From an uncultured Chloroflexota bacterium (lineage in GTDB: Bacteria; Chloroflexota; Dehalococcoidia; SM23-28-2; RBG-16-64-32), in contig CAJXNA010000086.1 of assembly GCA_913056415.1 (NCBI GenBank), forward strand, positions 1 through 7,903: a stretch of 7,903 nucleotides of DNA, written 5' to 3'. The notes beneath the pieces were generated by a model. It saw only the letters and a program-made list of their open reading frames with translations, was not told where the DNA came from and did not search any database. How positions within the stretch are numbered: the first letter of the stretch is position 1; each line of letters begins with the position of its first letter. Shown here piece after piece: positions 1 to 6,816 of the stretch. A program made the position numbers and the translations under genes.

Positions 1-416
1 TTATGTCACGTCTGGTTCTCACCAAAACGCCGCACCCACGCTCTTCAGGGCGATATACAGTCCTGCGTGTTCCAAGCGCTTGACCAGGTCGCAACGGAGC
101 ACAACATCCTCCTGATCGAACGCGAAAGCCTACCCGACCACATCCATCTCTTGCTCCGTCTTCCGGAGTCGCTCGCCCTGCCCCAAGCCATGCGATACCT
201 GAAAGGCACTTCAGCTCGTCGTGTGTTCCAACTGATGCCAGAACTGAAATCAGACCTCAAGAGCAATCACTTTTGGCAACGGGGCTACGGCACCAAAACC
301 GTGGAGCCAGGAGCGATTCCTAGCATTCGCAGGTATATCAGGCAACACCGTTCAGCTATCTTGGAGCCGCGGACTTCAGTCCGCGGGGAAGCTATCCCTA
401 CGGCACGAGGACCGCG

Positions 417-420
<4 letters not shown>
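1..420 (+). CDS. IS200/IS605-like Y1 (HUH) transposase, 5' end outside the window
   Basis: The frame is open from base 1 and ends at TGA 418-420, giving 139 in-window codons. It opens with HVWFSPKRR, the typical first strand of Y1 transposases, so only a few N-terminal residues are probably missing. The metal-binding HUH motif is His-Ile-His at 139-147, inside LPDHIHLLL. A conserved FWQRGYGTK block follows, and the likely nucleophile is the Tyr at 334-336 in IRRYIRQH. Enzymes of this family (TnpA or REP-associated RAYT) cut and rejoin single-stranded DNA next to small hairpins, using the Tyr as covalent attachment point. About 10 residues after the Tyr region the frame runs through a perfect palindrome (367-386), so the last 17 residues look like readthrough into the element end. 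The stop overlaps the leuS start as ATGA. All catalytic residues seen are intact. Whether the gene is active and whether it is a RAYT or an IS TnpA cannot be decided here. Confidence 0.85.
367..386. repeat. REP-like palindrome at the transposase 3' end
   Basis: CCGCGGACT-TC-AGTCCGCGG is a perfect 9-bp inverted repeat with a 2-nt centre, or 8 bp with a TTCA loop. It lies inside the end of the transposase frame, about 30 bp before the leuS start. Y1 transposases bind such hairpins at element ends, so this is likely the right-end or REP hairpin of the element. It is flanked by a direct repeat AGCTATC at 354-360 and 390-396, a period of 36 bp that preserves the reading frame. Its core (CTTCAG within GRCTTCAGYCCGC) recurs in the hairpin at 2907-2933. 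Confidence 0.75.
407..410 (+). promoter_or_regulatory. leuS ribosome binding site
   Basis: GAGG lies 6 nt before the ATG at 417. It supports this start for leuS and lies inside the end of the transposase frame. Together with the ATGA overlap it allows translational coupling between the two frames. Confidence 0.6.
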
Positions 421-2861
<2,441 letters not shown>

Positions 2862-2877
2862 CGGATCCATCCGGCGG

Positions 2878-2895
2878 CGCAGCCTTTAGGCTGCG
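2878..2895. repeat. REP-like hairpin A
   Basis: CGCAGCC-TTTA-GGCTGCG forms a 7-bp stem with a TTTA loop, starting 16 bp after the leuS stop. Its 12-bp centre AGCCTTTAGGCT is identical to that of the hairpin at 2953-2972, so the two are copies of one repeat type. No T-tract follows, so it does not look like an intrinsic terminator, although it could protect the leuS mRNA 3' end. Confidence 0.7.
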
Positions 2896-2906
2896 ATCCC
2901 AAAAAC

Positions 2907-2933
2907 GTAGCTGCAGGGCTTCAGCCCGCCTAC
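2907..2933. repeat. REP-like hairpin B with outer clamp
   Basis: The inner stem is GGGCT-TC-AGCCC (2916-2927). It is extended by GC/GC across a bulged A and then, after a 2-nt bulge, by an outer clamp GTAG (2907-2910) pairing with CTAC (2930-2933). The core CTTCAG with flanking GR and YCCGC matches the palindrome at the transposase end (367-386). It may therefore be a non-autonomous relative mobilised by such a transposase. Confidence 0.65.
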
Positions 2934-2952
2934 TGGTTCGAGCCAACTGATG

Positions 2953-2972
2953 CCCCAGCCTTTAGGCTGGGG
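2953..2972. repeat. REP-like hairpin C
   Basis: CCCCAGCC-TTTA-GGCTGGGG is a perfect 8-bp stem with a TTTA loop. The central 12 bp are identical to hairpin A while the outer stem has changed on both sides in a compensated way (CGC/GCG against CCCC/GGGG). This suggests that the paired structure, rather than the exact sequence, is what defines the repeat. Confidence 0.72.
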
Positions 2973-2980
2973 TCTGGCCA

Positions 2981-3016
2981 ATCCCCCGCCAGCTGGTCAA
3001 CGTCGTGGTGCGCTAG
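2981..3016 (+). pseudogene. remnant of a second, diverged leuS 3' end
   Basis: In one frame this stretch reads IPRQLVNVVVR and then TAG. The intact leuS ends VPGKLVNLVVK and then TAA. P, L, V, N, V and V are identical, and I/V, Q/K, V/L and R/K are conservative. Of the 27 bases covering the last eight codons plus stop, 18 are identical, and several differences are synonymous (AAC/AAT, GTG/GTA, TAG/TAA). The frame is closed upstream by a TAG within hairpin C, so only the last dozen or so codons survive. It has no start and is not expressed as a protein. The short length leaves some room for chance, but the family-specific ending and the position 120-155 bp after leuS favour homology. Confidence 0.55.
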
Positions 3017-3020
3017 GCGC

Positions 3021-3051
3021 GGTAGCCGCGAGCTCTAGCTCGCCCCCTACC
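3021..3051. repeat. REP-like hairpin D with outer clamp
   Basis: The inner palindrome GCGAGCT-CT-AGCTCGC (3028-3043) is perfect. It is enclosed by an outer clamp GGTAG (3021-3025) pairing with CTACC (3047-3051) across short unpaired flanks of 2-3 nt. This is the same architecture as hairpin B (GTAG...CTAC clamp, small internal loop, perfect inner stem) with a different inner stem sequence. An alternative stem CGCGG/CCGCG (3018-3022 with 3026-3030) would compete with it. Confidence 0.6.
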
Positions 3052-3060
3052 GTGCCCCGT

Positions 3061-3068
3061 GCTAGAAT
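3061..3068 (+). promoter_or_regulatory. weak extended -10-like element
   Basis: GCTAGAAT contains TAGAAT (3063-3068), one mismatch from TATAAT, preceded by TGC as in extended -10 promoters. No -35 box is recognisable at the expected distance, which falls in hairpin D. It lies about 48 bp before the remnant start codon at 3116 and about 267 bp before the intact SRPBCC gene. It could be the old promoter of that gene, but single matches of this quality occur by chance. Confidence 0.22.
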
Positions 3069-3115
3069 CAGCCTGCCAAGAACAGACGTATCCCTATCTG
3101 ACACAGCCAAACCTC

Positions 3116-3160
3116 ATGCCTACCACATCCGAGTCCCGCATCATCGCCGCGCCGCCGCGC
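3116..3160 (+). pseudogene. duplicated 5' end of the SRPBCC gene
   Basis: ATG at 3116 begins MPTTSESRIIAAP, exactly the first 13 residues of the intact gene at 3335. Over these 39 bases there are only three differences, all synonymous third positions (CCT/CCC, ACA/ACG, TCC/TCT). The next two codons read PR against VR. Similarity then stops where a MITE-like element begins (3163). The frame continues through that element to TAG 3329-3331, giving a 72-codon chimeric frame that is unlikely to be functional. No Shine-Dalgarno sequence precedes the ATG. Confidence 0.8.
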
Positions 3161-3162
3161 CT

Positions 3163-3319
3163 TGTCATTCTGAGCGGCGCCCACGCCCGCTCGGGGCGCG
3201 ATGATTGTCGCGAAGGAATCTGGGGAAGGGCTACGTCACCGTTCTCACAGACCAACTGCCGCCGGATGCTCACGCCCTCCACCCCGCCGTCCTTCCACCC
3301 CACTCGGCTCAGCATGACA
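3163..3319. mobile_element. 157-bp MITE-like element with 13-bp inverted ends
   Basis: The ends TGTCATTCTGAGC (3163-3175) and GCTCAGCATGACA (3307-3319) are inverted repeats matching at 12 of 13 positions. Inside the left half are further pairings: GAGCGG with CCGCTC (3172-3177 and 3187-3192) and CGCGA with TCGCG (3197-3201 and 3208-3212). The left part, with TGTCATTCTGAGC and GCGAAGGAATCT, is a motif I recognise from dispersed repeats in many bacterial genomes. No transposase is encoded, so the element would be non-autonomous. No target-site duplication is obvious. It sits between the truncated and intact copies of the SRPBCC gene start. Confidence 0.65.
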
Positions 3320-3334
3320 CGTTGGAAATAGCCC

Positions 3335-3832
3335 ATGCCCACCACGTCTGAGTCCCGCATCATCGCCGCGCCGGTGCGCGAGGTCTGGGCCGCCATCACG
3401 GACCTGGAGGCCGCCCATCGCTGGAACGGAGCCTGGCAGCGCGTCGAGTACCTCTCCTCCCAGCGCGAGGGCGTGGGCACCCCCTTCCGCGCCCACACGG
3501 AGGACGGCCTGGCGCACGACTTCCAGATCAGCGAGTGGGCTCAGATGGAGTACATCTCCTTCGCCCCCGTCCGGAACGAGGCCGAGGACAAGGAGAAAAG
3601 CTACATGCTCACCCTGGAGTCGCAGGCCTTCCTTCTTCGGCCCGAGAACGACGACCACACGGACGTGACCCTATTCGCCACCGTCGCCAGCCACGGCCTC
3701 CGCGGCTGGTTCGCCGCCCGTTTCGTCTGGCCCTCCTACCAGCGTCAGGGGCTTCGCAGCGCCCTCGACGCCCTCCAAACCCTCGTCGAACCCCAGCCAG
3801 ACGAGGACGAACAGACCCACGCTGACTCATGA
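3335..3832 (+). CDS. SRPBCC (START/polyketide cyclase-like) ligand-binding protein
   Basis: The 165-residue protein begins with a typical SRPBCC pattern: a first strand SRIIAAP (7-13), then VREVWAAITDLEAAHRWNGAW (14-34). A central sheet with strands around 59-116 follows, and a long C-terminal helix begins near 134 (SYQRQGLRSALDALQTLV). The fold makes a deep pocket for hydrophobic ligands such as lipids or polyketides; the ligand cannot be read from sequence. There is no signal peptide, so it is cytoplasmic, and the last 14 residues are an acidic tail. The start at 3335 is supported by the conserved domain onset. The only upstream Shine-Dalgarno candidate is a weak GGAAA (3324-3328), in the short stretch next to the MITE-like element. 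The stop overlaps the next start as ATGA, implying coupled translation with the peptidase gene. A diverged copy of the first 15 codons lies at 3116-3160. Confidence 0.85.
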   Translation: MPTTSESRIIAAPVREVWAAITDLEAAHRWNGAWQRVEYLSSQREGVGTPFRAHTEDGLAHDFQISEWAQMEYISFAPVRNEAEDKEKSYMLTLESQAFLLRPENDDHTDVTLFATVASHGLRGWFAARFVWPSYQRQGLRSALDALQTLVEPQPDEDEQTHADS

Positions 3833-5778
3833 CCCGGCTTCGCCTCCTCCCCTTCCTCGCCTTCGCCATCGCGCTGGCCCTCATCACTCTGTCCCTCTCG
3901 CCCCATCCCTCCCAGGCCAATCAGCCTCTCATCATCACCTCAGACATCTCCTACGACATTCGCCCCGATTCCGGCCCTGTTCACGTCTCCTGGCAGGTAA
4001 GCGTAAATAACAACGACCCTGAGACCGTGGAACGGGAGTCCGGCACCATCTTCTTCTACGACTCCCTCACCTTCCCCATCCTCCGCGGTTCCTCCAATCT
4101 CAGCGCCCGCTCCGGCCCCACCACTCTACCCATCTCCCTCGACCCTTCCAGCGATGGTCCCCTTGTTACCGCCACCATCTCCTTCGACCGCATGCTATTC
4201 TTCAACGATACCTACTCCTTCTCTCTAGACTACGATCTAACCTCCGCCCGCGAGGACTCCCTCCTGATCACACCCTTCTATGTCTTCCTTCCCGCCATCT
4301 CCTTCGGCAACCAGTCAACCGTTTCCATCCTCACCCCCGCGGACTCAGCCTGGGAAGTCAGCCTGGAGCCCGTGGACTGCGCCGGCTCGGGCCCCGTCTT
4401 CACCTGCCGGTCATCCTCTGCTGACCAGCTCCAGCTGGCCGCCTTCGCCGAAGTCAGCCGCCCCGACGCCGCAGTCACCACCCCCATATCAACCCCACTG
4501 GAAGGCGTCGACGTCACCCTTACCTACTTCCCGGGCGAAGAGACCTGGGCCCAGCACATCCAGGACCTGGTCACCGCCGGCCTTCCAGTCATAGCAGACC
4601 TCTACGGCTTCCCCCGCACGGGCCCGCAGACAATCAACATCGCCGAGCGCGGCCGCCAGATAATCTTAGGCTACGAAGGGCTCACCTCCTGCGACATCGC
4701 CTCCTGCGACATCGACATCTCCCCCATCGCCGACGACATCACCGCCCTCCACGAGCTGGCCCACCTCTGGTCCGACATCTACGACAACCGCTGGCTCGCC
4801 GAGGGCTTCGCCAATCTCATCGCCCTCAAGGCCGCTCAGCATCTCGGCCCCGGCCTCATTCAGGGCAGCACAGACCCGCCGACGCAGACCACCCTTGACC
4901 TCCGCCTGGACGAGTGGGGCGATGTCGCCTACCTCATCGCCGCCACACCTGATCAGGAGGCCATTGAGGACGCCGGCTACGATAGATCGTTCCGTTTCCT
5001 GACCCTGCTGGAAGACACCGTCGGTCTGGACAACCTTCAGCAGACCAACGCCGACTTAGCGGCGGACGCTGTACCGGCAGACAGTCGCCGCTTCCTGGAC
5101 GCCTTGGAAGACGCCTCCGGCCAAGAGCTAGGCCACCTCTTCCTCGAATGGGTCTTCCCGGACTCCTTCGCTCCCGTCCTGGAGCAACGCCGCCTCGCCC
5201 GCGACCGCTTAGCCTCCCTCACCAACGCTGCACAGGCCGAGGCCCTGGACCCCGGCCCGCTCGAGGTCATCCAGGCTGATGTCACCGCCTGGCGCTTCGA
5301 CGACGCCCTCGCCGCCCTGGACGATGCCGAAGCCGGCCTCCAGCTCTACCTCGGGCTAAAGGGGCAACTGGCCTCCCTGCGAGAAGCCGTCCAGACCGCC
5401 GGCCTCCCCTTCCCCCGCACCATTGACACAGCCGTCGCCGCCTGGCAATTCAGCAGCCTGGAGCAGACCCTCAACGACGCCGATGCTTTCCTCACCGCCT
5501 ACCTCCGCGCCCGCGGTAAAGTGGACCAGCCCCGCAACCTCTGGCAGCGCCTCGGCCTCTGGGGAAGCGACCCTGAAGCCTCCCTCCACAGCGCCCGCAT
5601 CGCCTTTGCCGCCGGCGACTTCATGGACGCTACGGCCGACAGCGAAGAAGCCTACGACATGATCGAGGACGCCGGTACCGCCGCCCTCATTCGCCTCCTC
5701 ATCCTCCTCGCCGTCCTCGCCGCCCTGGCCACCGCAGTCGCCATCTGGTTCCGACGCAGCCGCCGGCGCTTCCCCTAG
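3829..5778 (+). CDS. secreted, membrane-anchored putative gluzincin metallopeptidase
   Basis: This 649-residue protein has a signal peptide (positive MTRLR, hydrophobic to about 23, likely cleavage after SQA at 28-30) and one C-terminal membrane helix (about 619-640) ending in basic FRRSRRR, so the bulk should be extracellular. Residues 33-220 look like beta-rich domains. The zinc site is HELAH at 308-312 with the third ligand probably E325 in NRWLAEGFA. This is a short-spaced HExxH...E arrangement, like peptidase MA-like proteins rather than the 18-residue spacing of M1 aminopeptidases. Y384 in YDRSFRFLTLLE fits a conserved Tyr region of the clan. After it come helical repeats: VTAWRFDDALAALDDAE (485-501) and VAAWQFSSLEQTLNDAD (536-552), 51 residues apart, with a third weaker unit from about 590. 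Cys pairs 184/193 and 288/293 could be disulfides. The substrate is unknown. It overlaps the SRPBCC gene by ATGA and converges with the minus-strand gene. Confidence 0.8.
   Translation: MTRLRLLPFLAFAIALALITLSLSPHPSQANQPLIITSDISYDIRPDSGPVHVSWQVSVNNNDPETVERESGTIFFYDSLTFPILRGSSNLSARSGPTTLPISLDPSSDGPLVTATISFDRMLFFNDTYSFSLDYDLTSAREDSLLITPFYVFLPAISFGNQSTVSILTPADSAWEVSLEPVDCAGSGPVFTCRSSSADQLQLAAFAEVSRPDAAVTTPISTPLEGVDVTLTYFPGEETWAQHIQDLVTAGLPVIADLYGFPRTGPQTINIAERGRQIILGYEGLTSCDIASCDIDISPIADDITALHELAHLWSDIYDNRWLAEGFANLIALKAAQHLGPGLIQGSTDPPTQTTLDLRLDEWGDVAYLIAATPDQEAIEDAGYDRSFRFLTLLEDTVGLDNLQQTNADLAADAVPADSRRFLDALEDASGQELGHLFLEWVFPDSFAPVLEQRRLARDRLASLTNAAQAEALDPGPLEVIQADVTAWRFDDALAALDDAEAGLQLYLGLKGQLASLREAVQTAGLPFPRTIDTAVAAWQFSSLEQTLNDADAFLTAYLRARGKVDQPRNLWQRLGLWGSDPEASLHSARIAFAAGDFMDATADSEEAYDMIEDAGTAALIRLLILLAVLAALATAVAIWFRRSRRRFP
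4686..4714 (+). repeat. 15-bp in-frame tandem duplication
   Basis: CTCCTGCGACATCGC at 4686-4700 is followed by CTCCTGCGACATCG at 4701-4714. It encodes SCDIASCDID (residues 287-296) of the peptidase, just before the zinc-binding helix, and duplicates a cysteine (C288, C293). It looks like a replication-slippage duplication that kept the frame. Confidence 0.75.
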
Positions 5779-6305
5779 CTGGTAGGCCGCTCCGCCGCCC
5801 GCTTCTCCAGCGTGTCCACCCCCCGCTGCACCGTGGCGATGAACTCGTTCAGCTCACCCTCCAGCTTCTTCAACGTCTGCAGCGCGTAAACGTCCGCCTC
5901 CCGCATCTGCTCCCGCGCCGTTTCCTGCGCATCGTCCAGGCGCGCCGCCGCCTGCGCCTCCGCCTCCCGCGAGAGCTCCAGCACCCGCTCCTGCGCCTGG
6001 GCCAGTATCTGGCGTGACCTCTCCTCCGCCGCCTTCACTACCTCCGTCTCCTTCAGCCGCTCCTCCACCTCCTCCTTCGCCCGCGTGATGATCCGCGAGG
6101 CCTCCGCCGTAGCGTCCGCCAGCACCTCATCCCGCTTCTCCATCACCTCACGAGCGTCGTACACCTCCTTCGGCACCGACACTCGCATGCGGTCGATCAG
6201 GTCCAGCAGACGCTGCCGCGGCATGACCAGGCCGCCGCCCACCGGCAGCTTGCGCGCCTCACCCACGATCTCCTCAAGACGGTCTATGTGGTGCAGGATG
6301 TCCAC
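5775..6305 (-). CDS. DivIVA/F0-b-like coiled-coil protein of the coaD cluster
   Basis: The 176-residue protein starts with GTG (complement of 6303-6305), supported by a strong AGGAGG 6 nt upstream. It has a short N-terminal helical region MDILHHIDRLEEIVGEAR (1-18), a loop, then LLDLIDRMRVSVPKEVYDAREVM (33-55), followed by a near-continuous charged, Ala/Glu/Arg-rich coiled coil from about 56 to 168. There is no signal peptide or membrane segment. I recognise this type from genes next to coaD and rsmD in clostridial and Chloroflexota genomes, where it is annotated variously as ATPase-like, ATP-synthase-b-like or DivIVA-like; its function is not established. The resemblance to the F0 b subunit is probably just coiled-coil similarity. 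It follows coaD with a 12-bp gap, so it is likely the last gene of that operon. Its TAG stop overlaps the TAG of the convergent peptidase gene. Confidence 0.8.
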   Translation of the reverse strand: MDILHHIDRLEEIVGEARKLPVGGGLVMPRQRLLDLIDRMRVSVPKEVYDAREVMEKRDEVLADATAEASRIITRAKEEVEERLKETEVVKAAEERSRQILAQAQERVLELSREAEAQAAARLDDAQETAREQMREADVYALQTLKKLEGELNEFIATVQRGVDTLEKRAAERPTS

Positions 6306-6311
6306 AGCGGG

Positions 6312-6317
6312 CCTCCT
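6312..6317 (-). promoter_or_regulatory. Shine-Dalgarno of the coiled-coil gene
   Basis: AGGAGG on the minus strand (CCTCCT at 6312-6317) lies 6 nt before the GTG at 6305 and immediately after the coaD stop (6318-6320). It decides the non-ATG start and ties initiation to the end of coaD translation. Confidence 0.8.
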
Positions 6318-6803
6318 CTAGGTCTTCCCGCCGAACTTCTCCCCCAACGCCTTCGCCACCGCGGCCGGCACCAGCTCCGCGACATCGTACCCCATGCCGG
6401 CCACCTCTCGGATCCGGTGACCGCTCACGAACAGGTGCTCCAGGCTGGCCATCAGGTAGACCGAATCGATCTCCGGCGCCATCTTGCTGTTCATCAGCGC
6501 CATATCGAACTCCGCCTCAAAGTCGGTCACCGCCCGGATGCCGCGCACCAGCGCTTTCGCCCGCTCCTTGCGCACGAAGTCCACTATCAGGCCGGAGAAC
6601 GACTTCACCTCCGCATGCTCGATGTGCCCAATCGCCCCCGCGAACAGCTTCACCCGCTCCTCAGTGGTGAACAGACAGCCCTCCGGCGGCAGATCGTACA
6701 CCGCCACCACTACCCGATCGAACAACGTCGCCGCCCTCTGCGCGATATCCACGTGCCCCAACGTGACCGGATCGAACCTGCCGGGGTAGACCGCTGTTAC
6801 CAA
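6318..6803 (-). CDS. coaD: phosphopantetheine adenylyltransferase
   Basis: CoaD transfers AMP from ATP to 4'-phosphopantetheine, making dephospho-CoA in the penultimate step of coenzyme A synthesis. From the chosen start the protein is 161 residues, the normal family length of about 160. The nucleotidyltransferase signature is YPGRFDPVTLGHVDI (6-20), with the TxGH motif ending at H17. VRGIRAVTDFEAEFDMALMN (86-105) is the typical central block, and MGYDVAELVP (137-146) the typical C-terminal one. The start is TTG (complement of 6801-6803), supported by AGGAGG 7 nt upstream and by the domain beginning directly after it. The frame is open much further upstream, to 7157, but that part is out of frame with rsmD and lacks family similarity. 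The usual SSS/T stretch before the (L/I/V)(K/R)E helix reads VSGHRIREVA (126-135). The gene follows rsmD by 11 bp. Confidence 0.95.
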   Translation of the reverse strand: MVTAVYPGRFDPVTLGHVDIAQRAATLFDRVVVAVYDLPPEGCLFTTEERVKLFAGAIGHIEHAEVKSFSGLIVDFVRKERAKALVRGIRAVTDFEAEFDMALMNSKMAPEIDSVYLMASLEHLFVSGHRIREVAGMGYDVAELVPAAVAKALGEKFGGKT

Positions 6804-6810
6804 ATCGGCA

Positions 6811-6816
6811 CCTCCT
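6811..6816 (-). promoter_or_regulatory. coaD Shine-Dalgarno overlapping the rsmD stop
   Basis: The minus strand reads TAGGAGG here: the TAG is the rsmD stop (6815-6817) and AGGAGG (6811-6816) is the coaD ribosome binding site, 7 nt before TTG. Ribosomes finishing rsmD would sit on the coaD initiation site, so the two are probably translationally coupled. The strong site offsets the weak TTG start. Confidence 0.8.

Larger units (their letters stand above)
2862..3334. other. 473-bp repeat-rich region between leuS and the SRPBCC gene
   Basis: No intact gene is seen here. In order it holds three hairpins (2878-2895, 2907-2933, 2953-2972), a putative leuS 3'-end remnant (2981-3016), a fourth hairpin (3021-3051), about 65 bp of unassigned sequence with a weak -10-like box, a 45-bp copy of the start of the downstream gene (3116-3160), and a MITE-like element (3163-3319). 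The two gene-end remnants are in the same order and orientation as the intact genes, so 2981-3160 resembles a compact second copy of the leuS-SRPBCC junction. Confidence 0.7.

Noticed and set aside
360..416. T-box or other leader riboswitch controlling leuS
   Set aside because: The upstream sequence is transposase coding sequence with one simple palindrome. No specifier loop, T-box motif or terminator/antiterminator pair is present.
2878..2972. Hairpins A-C as Rho-independent terminators of leuS
   Set aside because: None is followed by a T-rich tract on the plus strand, and their shared centres mark them as dispersed repeats.
2878..3051. The hairpin cluster as a CRISPR array
   Set aside because: Units differ in sequence and spacing, are individually palindromic, and there are no regular spacers or cas genes.
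2950..3331. Small frames in the leuS-SRPBCC gap (2950-3204 and 3059-3331) as genes
   Set aside because: They run through hairpins, remnants and the MITE-like element and have no ribosome binding site. Only the copied gene start at 3116-3160 is meaningful.
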